64,000 bases of DNA from Ophiosphaerella korrae (lineage: Eukaryota; Ascomycota; Dothideomycetes; Pleosporales; Phaeosphaeriaceae): contig JALNQF010000139.1 in assembly GCA_028456385.1 (NCBI GenBank), positions 1 through 64,000 of the forward strand, written 5' to 3'. Under the pieces are notes generated by a model. The model was not told the origin of the DNA. It did no database searches and saw only the letters and a program-made list of their open reading frames with translations. Position 1 is the first letter of the stretch; every line of letters begins with the position of its first letter. The translations under genes were made by a program, and so were the position numbers. Of this stretch, positions 25,501 to 36,301 are shown one piece after another.

Positions 25501-26074
25501 CGAACATTACGTCCGCAGAAGGCGCAGCTGTCAAGAGGTTATCGAAGGGCAAAGCCGCGCACTTTGACCCAAAGAAAGAGAAGAAAATCACCATATTCGC
25601 GGCGCAGGAATGGCCCGCGTGGCAAAAGAAGTAAGTGCTCCCCTCCGTACATTGCGCAACGGTACTAACGACAGCAGGTACATCGACCTCATCTCCTCTT
25701 CATACCCTAACCTCGACATCAAGTCCCTCAGCAAGCAAATCGACAAGGCGGAGTCCAAGAAAGCAATGCCCTTTATCAACGGTCTCAAGCGCCGCCTCGA
25801 CAACGGCGAACCCAAGGACTCCGTCCTCAATCGCGAGCTCGCTTTCAACCAGCTAAGTACGCTTCGCTCGATGATCCCGGGGCTCAAGCAGACGGTGCAG
25901 AAGTGTGTTGAGGTAGAGATTGTGCAGGTTAAGGAAGGAGGAAAGGAGGGTACAGTAGTTAAGGAGGATGGGAGCTTGGGTGAGGAAAAGGAGTTGCCGC
26001 CGAATGCGGGAAGTGCGGAGCCGGGGAGCCCGAGTTTTGCGTTTGAGAATGTGGAGGGGTTGGTGGTTAGATGA
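22536..26074 (+). CDS. Cytosolic leucyl-tRNA synthetase
   Basis: A class I aminoacyl-tRNA synthetase that charges tRNA-Leu with leucine for cytosolic translation. Two exons, 22536-25630 and 25678-26074, are joined over a 47-bp GT-AG intron (phase 2, K-K-Y junction) and give 1163 residues, in the range of eukaryotic cytosolic LeuRS. The HIGH-class motif is HAGH at residues 101-104 within FAYPYMNGTLHAGHGFT, and KMSKS is at about 771-775 (NGEKMSKSTGNFLT). The large insertion between them corresponds to the CP1 editing domain (for example TLRPETMYGQTSCFVSP), and EEAKNQF-like SEAKNQFLRVVDWLSIWAC is the class I leucine-binding region. Without mitochondrial presequence-like features at MAAPSDSQ, the cytosolic form is inferred. 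The yeast counterpart is CDC60. Confidence 0.95.
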
Positions 26075-26730
26075 GAGGATGAGATGACGCATTCATGTAA
26101 TGATAGATGGCTGGGCGAGGGTGCATTGGGGGGTATGCATGGTTAAGGTCTAGGGCATGCATGATGGATAAATATCAAAAAGTAGTTATTATGTCTACGG
26201 GATGTGAGACAAGAGGGTTTATCGAAGATGTTTCAACGACATTGAAATGGAGGTGTGCGTGATGGGTCATGTGTCAGATCGCGACTCTACACCACGGCGC
26301 TAGACAACCCAAAAAGATAGCAATAATCAACGAATGTCGATTACTGAGCGTAGAACAATGTTATTTGATATTTGGGGCCTTGAATTTATTCTCAGTTTAT
26401 TGTTTTGAGCATGGCCGCGGTTTAATTTTCGGCGCTTTTTTGCAGCGGTAATTGATAAGATCGCGGCCTTTGAGGAACCGGTATAATGTTGAGTGGCTGG
26501 GTGGCTTCGAAGGAGTTCCATCTGCTGCTACAAACACGCCAGCTTCGGCAAGCTTTGAGTACTCAAGCTTTGGCTTTTCCCGGGCAGTGCGACAGATGAT
26601 TTTTTTTCCTACTGTTTAGAGAGTATAGATGGCCGGCCGCTGCGAGGTTTGTCGTGTACGCTGCCATTTTCGCGGTATTTTTTTCATAATCTTGCTTACA
26701 GCTAAGTGTGCGCAGTCAAACTGACTAGCA
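26075..26730. other. Intergenic, AT-rich boundary after LeuRS
   Basis: The 3' flank of the synthetase gene passes into AT-rich sequence from about 26.5 kb. No gene. This marks the left border of a repeat- and remnant-rich compartment. Confidence 0.4.
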
Positions 26731-27108
26731 ACTTCAGTGTACCCTGTACTAGCTAACACCATCCCAACAATCTTATTACGCACTTCTAAACTAATATGTA
26801 GCGTTCTATAAGCATCTATATCTATCTCTTGTCCGAATCGGCACCGTGTAGCTATAGTTGTAGTGGGTTGAAGTAGTGCGGTTATTGGAGGTGGATAGTA
26901 GTTCGGGCTTGGCGTCCCAAGAACACCAAGCTCAACTCACCGTGCACCTCCAAACAATCTCACCACTTTGATCCATCATAACTACAGCTACACGGTGCTG
27001 ATTCGGACGAGAGATAGATATAAATGCTTGTAGAAAGCCAAATATTAATCTAGAAGTGCGCAACAGGGTTACTAGGATAGTATTAGCTAGTACAAGGATA
27101 CCAAAGTT
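26731..27108. mobile_element. Inverted pair of Tc1/mariner-type transposase N-terminal fragments
   Basis: Two imperfect arms of about 165 bp face each other: about 26731-26896 and, inverted, about 26942-27108, separated by about 45 bp. Shared words include the tagctacacggtgc and agtgcg..a blocks. Read on the minus strand, the left arm gives EVRNKIVGMVLASTGYTEVA followed by SQFDCAH. This matches the helix-turn-helix start of fungal Tc1-type transposases. Each arm is therefore a decayed 5' transposase piece rather than a terminal repeat of an intact element. No catalytic domain is nearby. Confidence 0.6.
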
Positions 27109-27175
27109 GCGCAGCAACTTAACTATATATACTTAGCTAAGCCGGTAAATAGGTTCGGGGTACCTAGTAGTAGGT

Positions 27176-27259
27176 ATAGGTTGGGTTAGGGCTATATAGA
27201 CACTGGGTAGGGTTAGGTTAGGGTAGTAGGAGCGTAGGGTAGGGGTTGGGTCAGGGTAA
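27176..27259 (+). repeat. Degenerate telomere-like GGGTTA/GGGTA stretch
   Basis: About 85 bp dominated by variants of gggtta, ggttaggg, gggtagg and gggtt. Fungal telomeres are usually TTAGGG repeats, so this may be an interstitial telomere-like tract or a G/T-rich simple repeat produced by mutation. Units are irregular. Confidence 0.4.
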
Positions 27260-28671
27260 TAAGAGCAGGCTGGTAAATAGGGCTACGATGTTACGATCCC
27301 GCAACCCGCAACGTAACCGAGACTCAGCCCCACTAATCACCTGGATCACATGACGTGATCAGTCTGATCAATTCCTGTTGATTACTAATCACCTCTGATC
27401 AGACTCCTCTATCCAGGTATACAGGGACCACGTTCATTACCCTTAGATAGTTGTGTTTACCTTGCTTCGATTACTAATTACTACACCCTAGTACTCTACA
27501 ATGCAATACAATCGATACTCTTCTTAGATTGCCTCCCTAATACTCTTTTAGTATCAAGTGCCCTTATAAGCCCTTGAAGTTATCCACGAGACTTAACTAC
27601 TGTGCCCGCGATAACATTGGAGGTTTTATATCACTTCTACTTATCGAAGGTCTTAACAATAGGTTGGGGTCGCTCAGGCGGTGGGTGGTCGTTCGTGAAC
27701 GATAAGGCTCAATCTCGCGTTAGGCGCGCAAGTGCCACGCTGTTCCAAACCTTTGCGGAGTCATTGTACAGTAACTCAGCCCGCCATGCTACCTCTTATC
27801 CATTGAAGGTTGTCACTGAGCAATTTAATCGTACCCCGCCCTTGCCCTCCTTTCGTACAGATTGGGGTTAAGTTGACTGCTAAATACAATAGCATGTTTT
27901 ATTAACCAGACAGCCTCCTTATTCTAGCCTTAGGTCTTTTACTACTATGCCAAAGCGCAGTAGGCATTGGCCAATGTGACCTCCAACAGCGAAGCTGAAG
28001 AGAGTTTCTCGACTAGTAGAATAGGCGTGATTCTCGCGTTTCATCGAATCGAAGTTTTAGCTGAATGCAGCGGACGACAAAGAATTGAATTGCGCTTTCT
28101 TCCTATGAAGCATATATGTATTACCTGGAGGAGGCTTGATAGCAGGGTGCACTAGTAGTTTCACTACCATACGTGGTACACCGTGGCTTCATTCATAGGT
28201 AGGTTTGCAGTGCGCGGTAGCGGTGGTTTAAGACATGTGCTTCTCCCTAGCTTACCCATTCTAGACCAATCAGTGAGGAACGCCAAGTGAGTTTAGAGCG
28301 ACTCAACTTAGATTGCATGGGACCGGTAGGTCGAGAAAGGAAAACAACATCATAAAACAATCAAAATGCCTTCAGGAAAAGAGCTAGGATATTACACTCT
28401 TCTCCGCTTGATAATTATCTCTGAAGGAAAACAACAAGAGCGTGATGCAGCTTATGTAATTGTAATACAGGTCTTGTCCAGACTGTAACGTGAATCTATG
28501 TCAGACAGACAACACACTCAAGCCTGGTCCCTTATCCAGCATGCTTCTAGATTTTGTTCGTTTTGTCTACTTGGCTATTGCACACTAGCTAAAGCGCGCC
28601 AGACTTGACCGCTCGTCTCTTGTTCACAACGGCTTTTCGGCTTGTTTGTGAGGTTAAAGATCGTCCCAAAC
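27260..28671. other. AT-rich intergenic, no gene
   Basis: Several TGATCA palindromes cluster at 27355-27415. A segment at about 27672-27750 (gtgaacgataaggctcaatctcgcgttagg) loosely resembles one at about 36970-37000 (gtgaacgatgaggtgttaatctcgtgttgg), suggesting fragments of one dispersed repeat. No coding capacity is seen. Confidence 0.35.
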
Positions 28672-30375
28672 ATGGCGCAATGCGCTGTCGTGACATGTTA
28701 TGCGATCTTGATCGGAATCAATGCATATCCGGGGAGTCCCCTGAAAGGCTGCGTACGAGACGTTCAAGAAATCAGGAATATTTAGAGAGCATGCCGAACC
28801 CTGTTCATATACAAACATTCACAGCAGGCTCAACAGAGCGTTCCGATACTTCCCGTCCAGCCGAAAGCCCTGAAATCTAGCCGACACAATAATATAACAC
28901 CGAGCCCAAAAAAATTACTCCCTCAGCCAAACCAGGCGACTTGGTCATACACATTATTCTGGACATGGCACGAAAATTGAGCCGGGCAGCGCATCGTCAA
29001 CTAGACCCACAAGAGATCTGGCGTTAGTTATCCTTGAAGTAACCGACGGGGTTGACATGCGATACTTTCGAGGGTTGGAATTAGCATATCTATTGAGGGA
29101 TACGGTAGAGAAGGGGCTAACGGTCATTCTCGTTCTTGACTGCTGTTTTTCTGGGAGAGTCGTGCGCAAAGATACCCTAGTTCGACGCCTTATCTTTGAT
29201 CCTAAGATAGACATAGCATACCCCCCGTTCTTGGCCAAAGCTTGGGTTCCCAAGCCGTTCCTCCAACATAACGTGGAACATCCATGCGTTCTAATTGGTT
29301 GGTCAATCCTGAGGGTTATACCGTTCTCAGCGCATGCGGCCCTGCTGAAGTAACTAAGGAACTCGTTCCTAAGGGCGGTCAGCGGCACGGAGCATTTATC
29401 CTACTTCTTGCTTAGAACTTTCAATAAACTCGGCTGCGTTGGGGGACAATAACAGCACATTTATCATCACTTATGCGCAAAGATTCGAGTCAGTGGAGAG
29501 ACGTAGAATCCAATGTTCTATGGAAACAAGAACCTCTACTTCTTTAGACAAATCAGCCCAGAGGCATATCTAGCCTCAATTCCAGTCATCAAAAAACCGG
29601 ATGGTAGTATTCAGCTTGAGGCTGGAGAGGCACACGGTATTTGTGTTGATGACGAGTTCGTTCTAGGTCCTTTAGATAGCGCAAGGCACAACCCTGAGTC
29701 GAAATCGACCCCCGTTCTTGCTACAGTCACCCACGTCAGAGCTCTCAAATCCAACTTAGAAGTTTATAGTACACCTACGGTATATGTTGAGACAAGGTAG
29801 ATGGCGAAAGCATTTGCTTCTTTCTCGCTTCGGAAGTTTCCAATACGACTTGGGCATGACCTTCCATGTCCTAGCGAATGGGTAAGAGCTTTGCAAGAAA
29901 GACCATCGCTCAAAAGCTATAAAGGCGGCAAAGCGAACCATAGCCCCTTCTTCTTCGACGTACACTTGAACAGAGACGGCGATTATGAAATTCGCGACGA
30001 AATGAATCAGTGGCTTGTTAGTCTACCTACCATGACTGACGATCAAGGAAGTAACACAAATCATGTATTGGGCGTCGTCATTCACTTGGCAAGGTTCAAA
30101 TTAGTCAAACACCTCCACTTCTGACGGATCCAGCGTATCATTTTAGAGATTCGTTCACAGTTCGACTGGCCAATACGTTAGGGAAATATGTTACCCAGGA
30201 CGCCGGCACAAAGGAAAATTCCATCATATGGGGTGCTCCCATCTAGAATGTGCTATTGAGGTAGAGGATGGTGGGAAGCTAGAATTGATAGTAGAAAATA
30301 GAGAACAAAAAGGAGGCAAAGAACTACATATCCATGTTTACAGTAGTTATGTAGAAACTTTAACTGCGCTTTAGC
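28672..30375 (+). pseudogene. Caspase-like (peptidase C14) gene, broken
   Basis: The start at 28672 reads CYAILIGINAYPGSPLKGC, the first strand of a caspase/metacaspase fold. The catalytic His motif HYSGHGT lies at about 28952 and the catalytic Cys motif VLDCCFSG at about 29130-29155, so both dyad residues survive. Later pieces include NPEGYTVLSACGPAEVTKEL, FYGNKNLYFF, IKKPDGSIQLEAGEAHGIC, LRKFPIRLGHDLPCPSEW, RDGDYEIRDE and, at the end, ECAIEVEDGGKLELIVENRE. These correspond to the long C-terminal region found in many fungal C14 proteins. The pieces lie in different frames with stops between them, including a TAG at 29798-29800 where Trp is usual. At least two frameshifts precede the Cys motif. 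Intact relatives are thought to act in regulated cell death or non-self response; this copy cannot make the full protein. Confidence 0.75.
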
Positions 30376-30525
30376 GGGAAATCGTAATATCTGAATAGTA
30401 GAGAATAGAAAATTCAGCTAGTTTAATGTCCAGGAAATACGATTCCAGGCGATCCTAATTTAGAAAGTAGGGGTAGCAGATTGTAGTAGCTTTATCGCTA
30501 GGCCGTGCCACCTCTCTATTACCCA

Positions 30526-32260
30526 CTATAGTGGCGTATAATCGTTTGTACCTTTAGACTCTCGCTCAACGCGGTCTATAGCGAGTAGTAGTCGCACCAC
30601 CACCTCATGCCCTTTCCTTGCCGCTATCGATAATGGCGTCCGGACGCGTTCGTCTTTGGAGTCTAGTTTGATACAGCTCGTATTAAGTAGTAGCTCTATC
30701 ACTGTCTTGTAGCCCTTCTCTATCGCTATCCACAACGTCGTCCGACCGCGTTTGTCCTTAGAGTCTAGTTCAGCATAGCTCGTGTTAAGTAGTAGCTCTA
30801 CTACTATCTCGTGACCCTTTTCTACTACTATTGACAGCGGCGTCTAACTATACTCGTCTGCGGGGTTAATACCGATGCCGCCCTTCTTGAGTAGCAGCTC
30901 TACCGCTATATTGTAGTCCTTCTATACTACTATTAAAAGCGGCGTCTAACCGTACTCGTCTATAGCGTTGATATTAATACTGTCCTTTCTAAGTAGCTGA
31001 TGTACTACAAACATAGACCTCTTCTCTACCGCTATTGATAGCGGCGCCCGACCGTGCTCGTCTGCAGCGTTGACATCAATGCTGCCCTTCTCGAGCAGCA
31101 ACTCCACCACCATCTCGCGGTCCTGCTCTACTGCTATTGACAGCAGCGTCCGACCGTGCTTGCCTGGGGCGTTAACATCGACGCTGCCCTTCTCGAGCAG
31201 CAACTACACCACCATCTCGTGGCCCTTCTCTACCGCCCAAGATAGTGGGGTCCGGTCACCCTCATCCATAGCGTTCGGGTTGACTAGCTCATTGGCGAGC
31301 AGGCGTTGAACTACCTTTTCATCTCCCTTTCCGGCAGCCTTCAGTAGTTGCTTCAGGCCTTCATTGTGATTTCTGATTGTTACATCCACATCTTGAAATG
31401 CCACCGCGAACGATGCCGCATGAGCCAATACCAGCCTAATTTTCGTTTTCCCAGCTTTCATAGCAAAAAAGGTATACTCGCCCGAGGCAGAACCATTGGC
31501 AACCTGTATAACTAGACTCTTATCCTCTATCTCGGATGGCTTGGCATCATGGAGAGTTTTTGCTTCTGCAAGCTCAATTTTGAAGGGCTGTCCTGCCTCA
31601 ACCTGCATAGAAGTCGGCGTCTGGAGAACTATATGAGGTTTCCGTTGTTTCTTCAGGCTAACAGAATGTTCAGCAAGATGCTGGTCGATTATTTGTGCGA
31701 CACGTTTGATAGTAGATGCGTTGGCTAACCCATCCGGAATATCTGACTCATGGACATTAAAGGAAGTTACATGTTTATTAAAGACACCTACGAGCGATAA
31801 AAACTTTCGCGAATATTGTATCGCGGACCCAGAATACACTCTGATTCGTTTGCAATGAACGGGTCCCGATGTTGGCAGGGAGAGTCATTTTGGACGGGGT
31901 AAATTCGAACGAGCTCAGGTAGCCTTTCATATTAGCTTCGGCAGCAGAAGCATCGGTGCATTGGGTGAATTCGATGAACACTCCCTCGTTTCTATCGGAT
32001 ATATCGATGCGATAGAGAACTCGACACTCTGAGGAAGTGACGGTCGTATGGAGAGCAGATATTTCTATGCCGTTCCCAAAGATGGACGCGGATGCAAGCA
32101 GAGTCTTGAGCGTCGATAAATCCAATGAGGCATTCGTTCTTTGCGGTTAACCCACAGGTGGCGGCGCAGTGGCAGACTTATTGAACGTGTTGTCGACATC
32201 CTGTGAGAGAAAATCGAAATCCCGCCGACTCAGTTGTGGGGAATGGAGTGCCGAAGCCAT
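30526..32260 (-). pseudogene. Ankyrin-repeat protein with unnamed N-terminal domain, broken
   Basis: Read from ATG at 32260 (MASALHSPQLSRRDFDFLSQ). A stop falls near 32147, then an unnamed beta-rich domain follows (RVLYRIDISDRNEGVFIEF, FWVRDTIFAK) and a one-base frame change occurs near 31800. The second frame continues through a second domain (AGKTKIRLVLAHA) and then about eight ankyrin units of the form TPLSIAVEKGHEMVVELLLE. The ankyrin part stays in one frame to about 30526 but is cut by several TAG codons, for example after DEYG and DEYS, where Arg or Gln is usual. C-to-T and G-to-A change (RIP) explains most of these. It is adjacent to the C14 remnant with the opposite orientation. The ancestral role is unknown. 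Confidence 0.7.
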
Positions 32261-32955
32261 AATTTGCGTCCGCAACAAGCGTCAAGCATTAGTACAAGTG
32301 TTACAAGGATTTATGTAATGTAGTAACTGAATAGTCGACAGCGCGATGGCGGTGGTCGATGGTGTTTCGATGATGCTGCGGGCGCTGAGCGGCCGCTGAG
32401 CCGGGTTGCCCGCGTGCCCCTCCCCCTCCATCTTGTCCGTTTCCCCAATCATTCTGCGAGGCCGTGCCTCAGCTGAACACTTTGCCTCTAAGCCAGGCGT
32501 TGAGCTAGGCGTTGAGCTAGGCGTTGAGCTAGGCGTAGGCGTACGCGCCGTAGTAGAGTAGTGCCACCAGATAAGGCACGTGAGCGTTTCGCTATAGTTC
32601 AAAACACTAAATAAACGCTTCAATATAGGTAGCAGCGCGACAATAAAAGCTTTGAATACTTATGAGATGGCTGGCGAGATAACTAATAAAGTTAGTGCCA
32701 GCGCACTTGTAGCTCTAATATTACTTGGGCTAACGCTTAAACTCTAACTACAACACCACAAAACTATCGCGAGATAGGCAGCTCGCCTACCTCAAAAGCC
32801 TCAAAAATCTCGGCGCAGAACCAATCCTAACAATCAAGCCAATCCATCCTCGCCCTATGGATTGAATTGATTTGACCAATCAATCCGCTCAATCCGGATC
32901 GCTTGTTGCGGACTCTGACTTCAGAATCGCACCAAGCCAGGGGACGCCCCGAAAA
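32261..32955. other. Intergenic between ankyrin and TPR remnants
   Basis: Holds a short minisatellite at about 32490-32540 (gagctaggcgtt units, three copies). From 32640 it becomes AT-rich. The upstream domains of the TPR gene (NB-ARC and effector) should have been here or farther left but are absent. Confidence 0.4.
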
Positions 32956-34481
32956 GTCAGAAAGAGCATAACGGCGAGTATTGGGATAGCGATGAAGAAG
33001 ATAACGCATCAGAATTAAGTGCATGTGACGATGAGTTCGAACACGACATCGTAGAACTGCGTAACTTTTGCTTTATCTCTGTCGACGCTAGTGGAACGAG
33101 CTTCGAGATGCATAGTTTAGTGCAGCTTGCGACACGGAAGTGGCTTGACTCAAGCGGTAGGCTCAGACAGTGGAGGCAGCAGTTCACCAGTAATCTATGT
33201 GCGGCGTTTCCAACAGGAGAGTACGAGAACTGGACAGAATGTCAGGCACTTTTCGCGCACGCCAAGTCAGCTGTAGGGCAGCAGCCAGAAGAGAAGCCGT
33301 CACTAGCAGAATGAGCCACATTGCTCTATCGTGCAGCATGGTATGCACAGAGGATAGGCAACATTGCCGACGCTGTAATGCTAGCTGTGAAGTCAATGGA
33401 AGGGCGGAAGAAGGTGCTAGGCCCAGAGCACGAAGACACGCTGGAGGGTATGGCAATGGTCGGACTGGTATATGAACTTGAAGGGCGGTGGGATGCTGCC
33501 GAAAAGCTGTTTATGCAAGTGATGGAGAGCCACAAGAGGAGGCTAGGGGCAGACCATCCCAACACACTGACGAGCATAGCCAACCTGGCGTCGGTGTACG
33601 GGGCCCAAGGGCGATGGGATGTTGCTGAAGAGCTGCAAGTGCAAGTAATGGAGACTCGCAAGAAGAAGCTGGGAGCAGACCATCCCGACACGCTGATGCT
33701 GACAAGCATGAACGACCTGGCGTTGACGTACAGGAATCAAGGGCGGTGGGATGCTGCTGAAGAGCTGCAGGTGCAAGTAATGGAGACTCTTAAAAAGAGG
33801 CTGAGAGTAGACCATCCTGATACGTTGACGAGCATAGCCAACCTAGCGTTAACGTATAGGGATCAAGGGTGGTGGGATGCTGCTGAAGGGCTGCGGGTTC
33901 AAGTGATGGAGACTCTTAAGAAGAAGCTAGGGGCAGACCACCCCTTGATACTGACGAACATGGCTAACCTAGCGTTAACGTATACGGATCAAGGGCAGTG
34001 GGATGCTGCTGAAGAGCTGCAGGTGCAAGTAACAAAGACTCGCAAGAAGAAGCTGGGAGCGGACCATCCTGACACGCTGATGAGCATGACCAACCTGGCT
34101 TCGATGTACTGGAATCAAGGGCGATGGGATGCTGCTGAAGAGCTGTTTATGCAAGTGATAGAGACTCGCAAGAAGAAGCTGGGAGCGGACCATTCTGATA
34201 CACTATTGAGTATAAACAATCTTGCTTGTACCCGGGCAAGACAGGGTAGTACTGCTAAAGCTATACATCTTATAAGGAAGTGTGTACAGCTCTACCAGCA
34301 TGTCTTAAAACCCAATCATCCTAACTCTAGATTGTTCTTATCTAATTTAGCTCAATGGGAGGCAGAGCAACTAGATGCTGACTTGGCGGCGTACGCAGGG
34401 AATGTATCAATTGATGAATTGACTGGTTTTGTCCTGCTTATTTTTAGCCGCGTTTTCTCCGCATGTATACCCTGTTGGTAA
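32956..34481 (+). pseudogene. Kinesin-light-chain-type TPR protein, C-terminal half of an NLR-like gene, truncated
   Basis: The frame first reads DDEFEHDIVELRNFCFIS and FEMHSLVQLATRKWLDSSG, the helical segment that in fungal NB-ARC/TPR receptors lies between the nucleotide-binding core and the repeats. FPTGEYENWTECQALFAHA follows. A TGA at 33312-33314 replaces Trp in the usual EWATLLY context (G-to-A, RIP-like). The same frame then runs to 34481 through about seven or eight 42-residue TPR units of the form GRWDAAEELQVQVMETRKKK and LGADHPDTL. No NB-ARC core or effector domain is present upstream, so the gene is both truncated and interrupted. The 386-residue repeat part after the TGA could still be translated if transcribed from its own start. 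Confidence 0.75.
33480..34200 (+). repeat. Tandem 126-bp units coding for TPRs
   Basis: Successive units of 126 bp (one of 129 bp) with very similar DNA, such as gggatgctgctgaagagctg and aagaagctgggagcagacca. Nucleotide similarity across units, not just protein similarity, points to recent unit exchange or duplication. Confidence 0.8.
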
Positions 34482-35138
34482 ATAGGATGGTAGTAGAATT
34501 TGTTACCCTGTATCTAAGTATAACTCCTGGTACACCAACTTACGAATCTAATAAGGCGCAATCTTTATTGGTACGTGATTTGCTACGGTACAAGAAGTTA
34601 CCTCTGTATTGCAGTTTTGGCCAACAAAGATAGCGGTATGGCCGGAGAGGGTCAGCCACCCTTCCTACTAACGAGGGCGAGTTGAAAGTATCTATGCATA
34701 AAAGGCCCTGTAATGTCCCTCCGCCTGTCGTGCAGCCCTCGGAATATGGTTCTGCAACCATCTGCTAGCTCTGTAACGCTTTCTAGGCGATGGCAAGCCC
34801 GCTTGTGCAATAAGATATGCAAATAGCCCACTTCATAGTTCATCCCTGTCGGCAACTCCAAGCATGACCAATAAGATTTCAACAACGCAGCGCCGCCTAC
34901 CAGTCAAGTGTTTCGTAAAACATAACATACTGGCCATAGACTACGTTACACCAATCTGCCACATGTTTTAAATTTTGTACCCAGTCAGAGATAAAATATC
35001 AATGGTGTGTCCTCGGCTACCATCTTTAATGCGCTCCCTTCGTCTTTCACGCATGCAACACATTTAGTTTTCAGTGGCCCCGGAAGGAGAGAATCTGGAA
35101 AATCACCACTACAGGTATTTCTTTATTTATCCTCCATT
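34482..35138. other. Intergenic, promoter side of the IRG-like GTPase
   Basis: No supportable gene. The open frame of the GTPase extends upstream to 35007 without an ATG, so this stretch holds its promoter and leader. Confidence 0.45.
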
Positions 35139-36301
35139 ATGGCAGAGAATAATAGTTCGCAAAGCCAGCCTTCAAGCATGTCACGGCGAGGATTCGAGTT
35201 TTATGCCAGTATCAATGGCCATAAAGTCACCATGGGCGGGAGAAATGCCTTAGGCCTCGGTGCCCTAGCTGGCGCGACGTTCCTAGGTGCAGCATTGTCA
35301 AATCGAAAACAAGAAGAAGTTTGTGAAGCGCAGCGAGCTGCTGCAGAGGCGAATAGGAAACGCGCTGAAGCCGAAGAAGGTCGGAAACGCGAAGAGAAGA
35401 AACGTGCTGAAGCCGAAGAAGCACAGAGATGCGAAGAGGAGAAACGCGTTGAAGCTGAGCGAGAACGCGATAAGGAGCAAAACCTGCGGATAAAGTATGT
35501 GCTCGAGCAATGACTCAAAGTTTTTGAACCCCAGCTAACTTTAGTACTCAGCGGCGACGAGCCAGAACTTGTAGCGGCCCAGGAAGATGTACAAGAAGCA
35601 CGGCGTAAAGCTCGTTTCGTTGATGGTCACCGGCACATCGTTGTCACTGGCAATTGTGGTGCTGGAAAGTCGTCTCTAATTAATGCCATTCGAGGACTAC
35701 GACCGAAAGACCCAGACGCAGCACCCACCGGAGACAATGAAACAACACTGGAAATGAGCCGTTATGAGGCTGAAGGCGCTGGCATCGTCTTATATGATGC
35801 CCCTGGTGCCGGTACACAGACGATCTCTGGGTGGTGTTACTACACCAACCAGGAGCTCTTCATCTACGATATTGTAGTAGTCGTATATGACGCCGCTCTG
35901 AATGAAGTAAGCAGGCCCCTACCACTTACTCCAAAGCAATCTAACAGTGGCTGCATTTGTAGACAGACATCAAGACCATTCGAAAATGTTTAGCACGACC
36001 CCAGACCGTCGTTCTGGTCCGATCCAAATCAGACCAACGTATACAAGCCTGCAAAAAGCGCGAGGGTCTTAGCATTGAGGACTCGAAAGAGTTCTTTCTA
36101 TCTTCAAGCCGTCGCCACGCAGAAGAACAGCTTGTAAAGGCTGGTCTGGCTCTAGACCAAGTATTCCATGTGTCAGAGGATGGAATCTTACAAGTTGTCA
36201 CTGACGAAACAATGAATGACCTAGCTGGGGACATACTGGATGACGCTGAGTTCCTAAAAGTCTTAGGTTTTCGTGGTGTAGCTAGGCCTCAACCGAAATA
36301 A
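35139..36301 (+). CDS. IRG-like (immunity-related, p47-type) dynamin-family GTPase
   Basis: Three exons, 35139-35494, 35552-35906 and 35963-36301, with 57- and 56-bp GT-AG introns (branch-like gctaac and ctaac), encode 349 residues. The N-terminus has a small-residue hydrophobic segment (ALGLGALAGATFLGAALS) and then a charged coiled coil (RKRAEAEEGRKREEKKRAEA and on). The G domain follows. G1 is GNCGAGKSS at residues 152-160, continued by LINAIRGL as in animal IRG proteins. A Thr-containing TGDNETT segment is next, G3 is DAPGAG at about 201 and the G4-like motif is RSKSD at 257-261. The order P-loop/INxxRG/TG..E.T/DxPG/R(T/S)K.D is that of IRG GTPases, which in animals remodel pathogen vacuole membranes; fungal members are uncharacterised. 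The first in-frame ATG is used as the start. Membrane association is inferred. Confidence 0.75.

Noticed and set aside
27355..27415. Clustered TGATCA/GATCA words as a possible CRISPR-like or regulatory array
   Set aside because: Units are irregular and short, with no constant repeat-spacer pattern; CRISPR arrays are not expected in a fungal nucleus.
33326..34193. Minus-strand frames with repeated MVCSQLLLASLHYLHLQLF-like text
   Set aside because: They are antisense shadows of the TPR array at 33321-34481.
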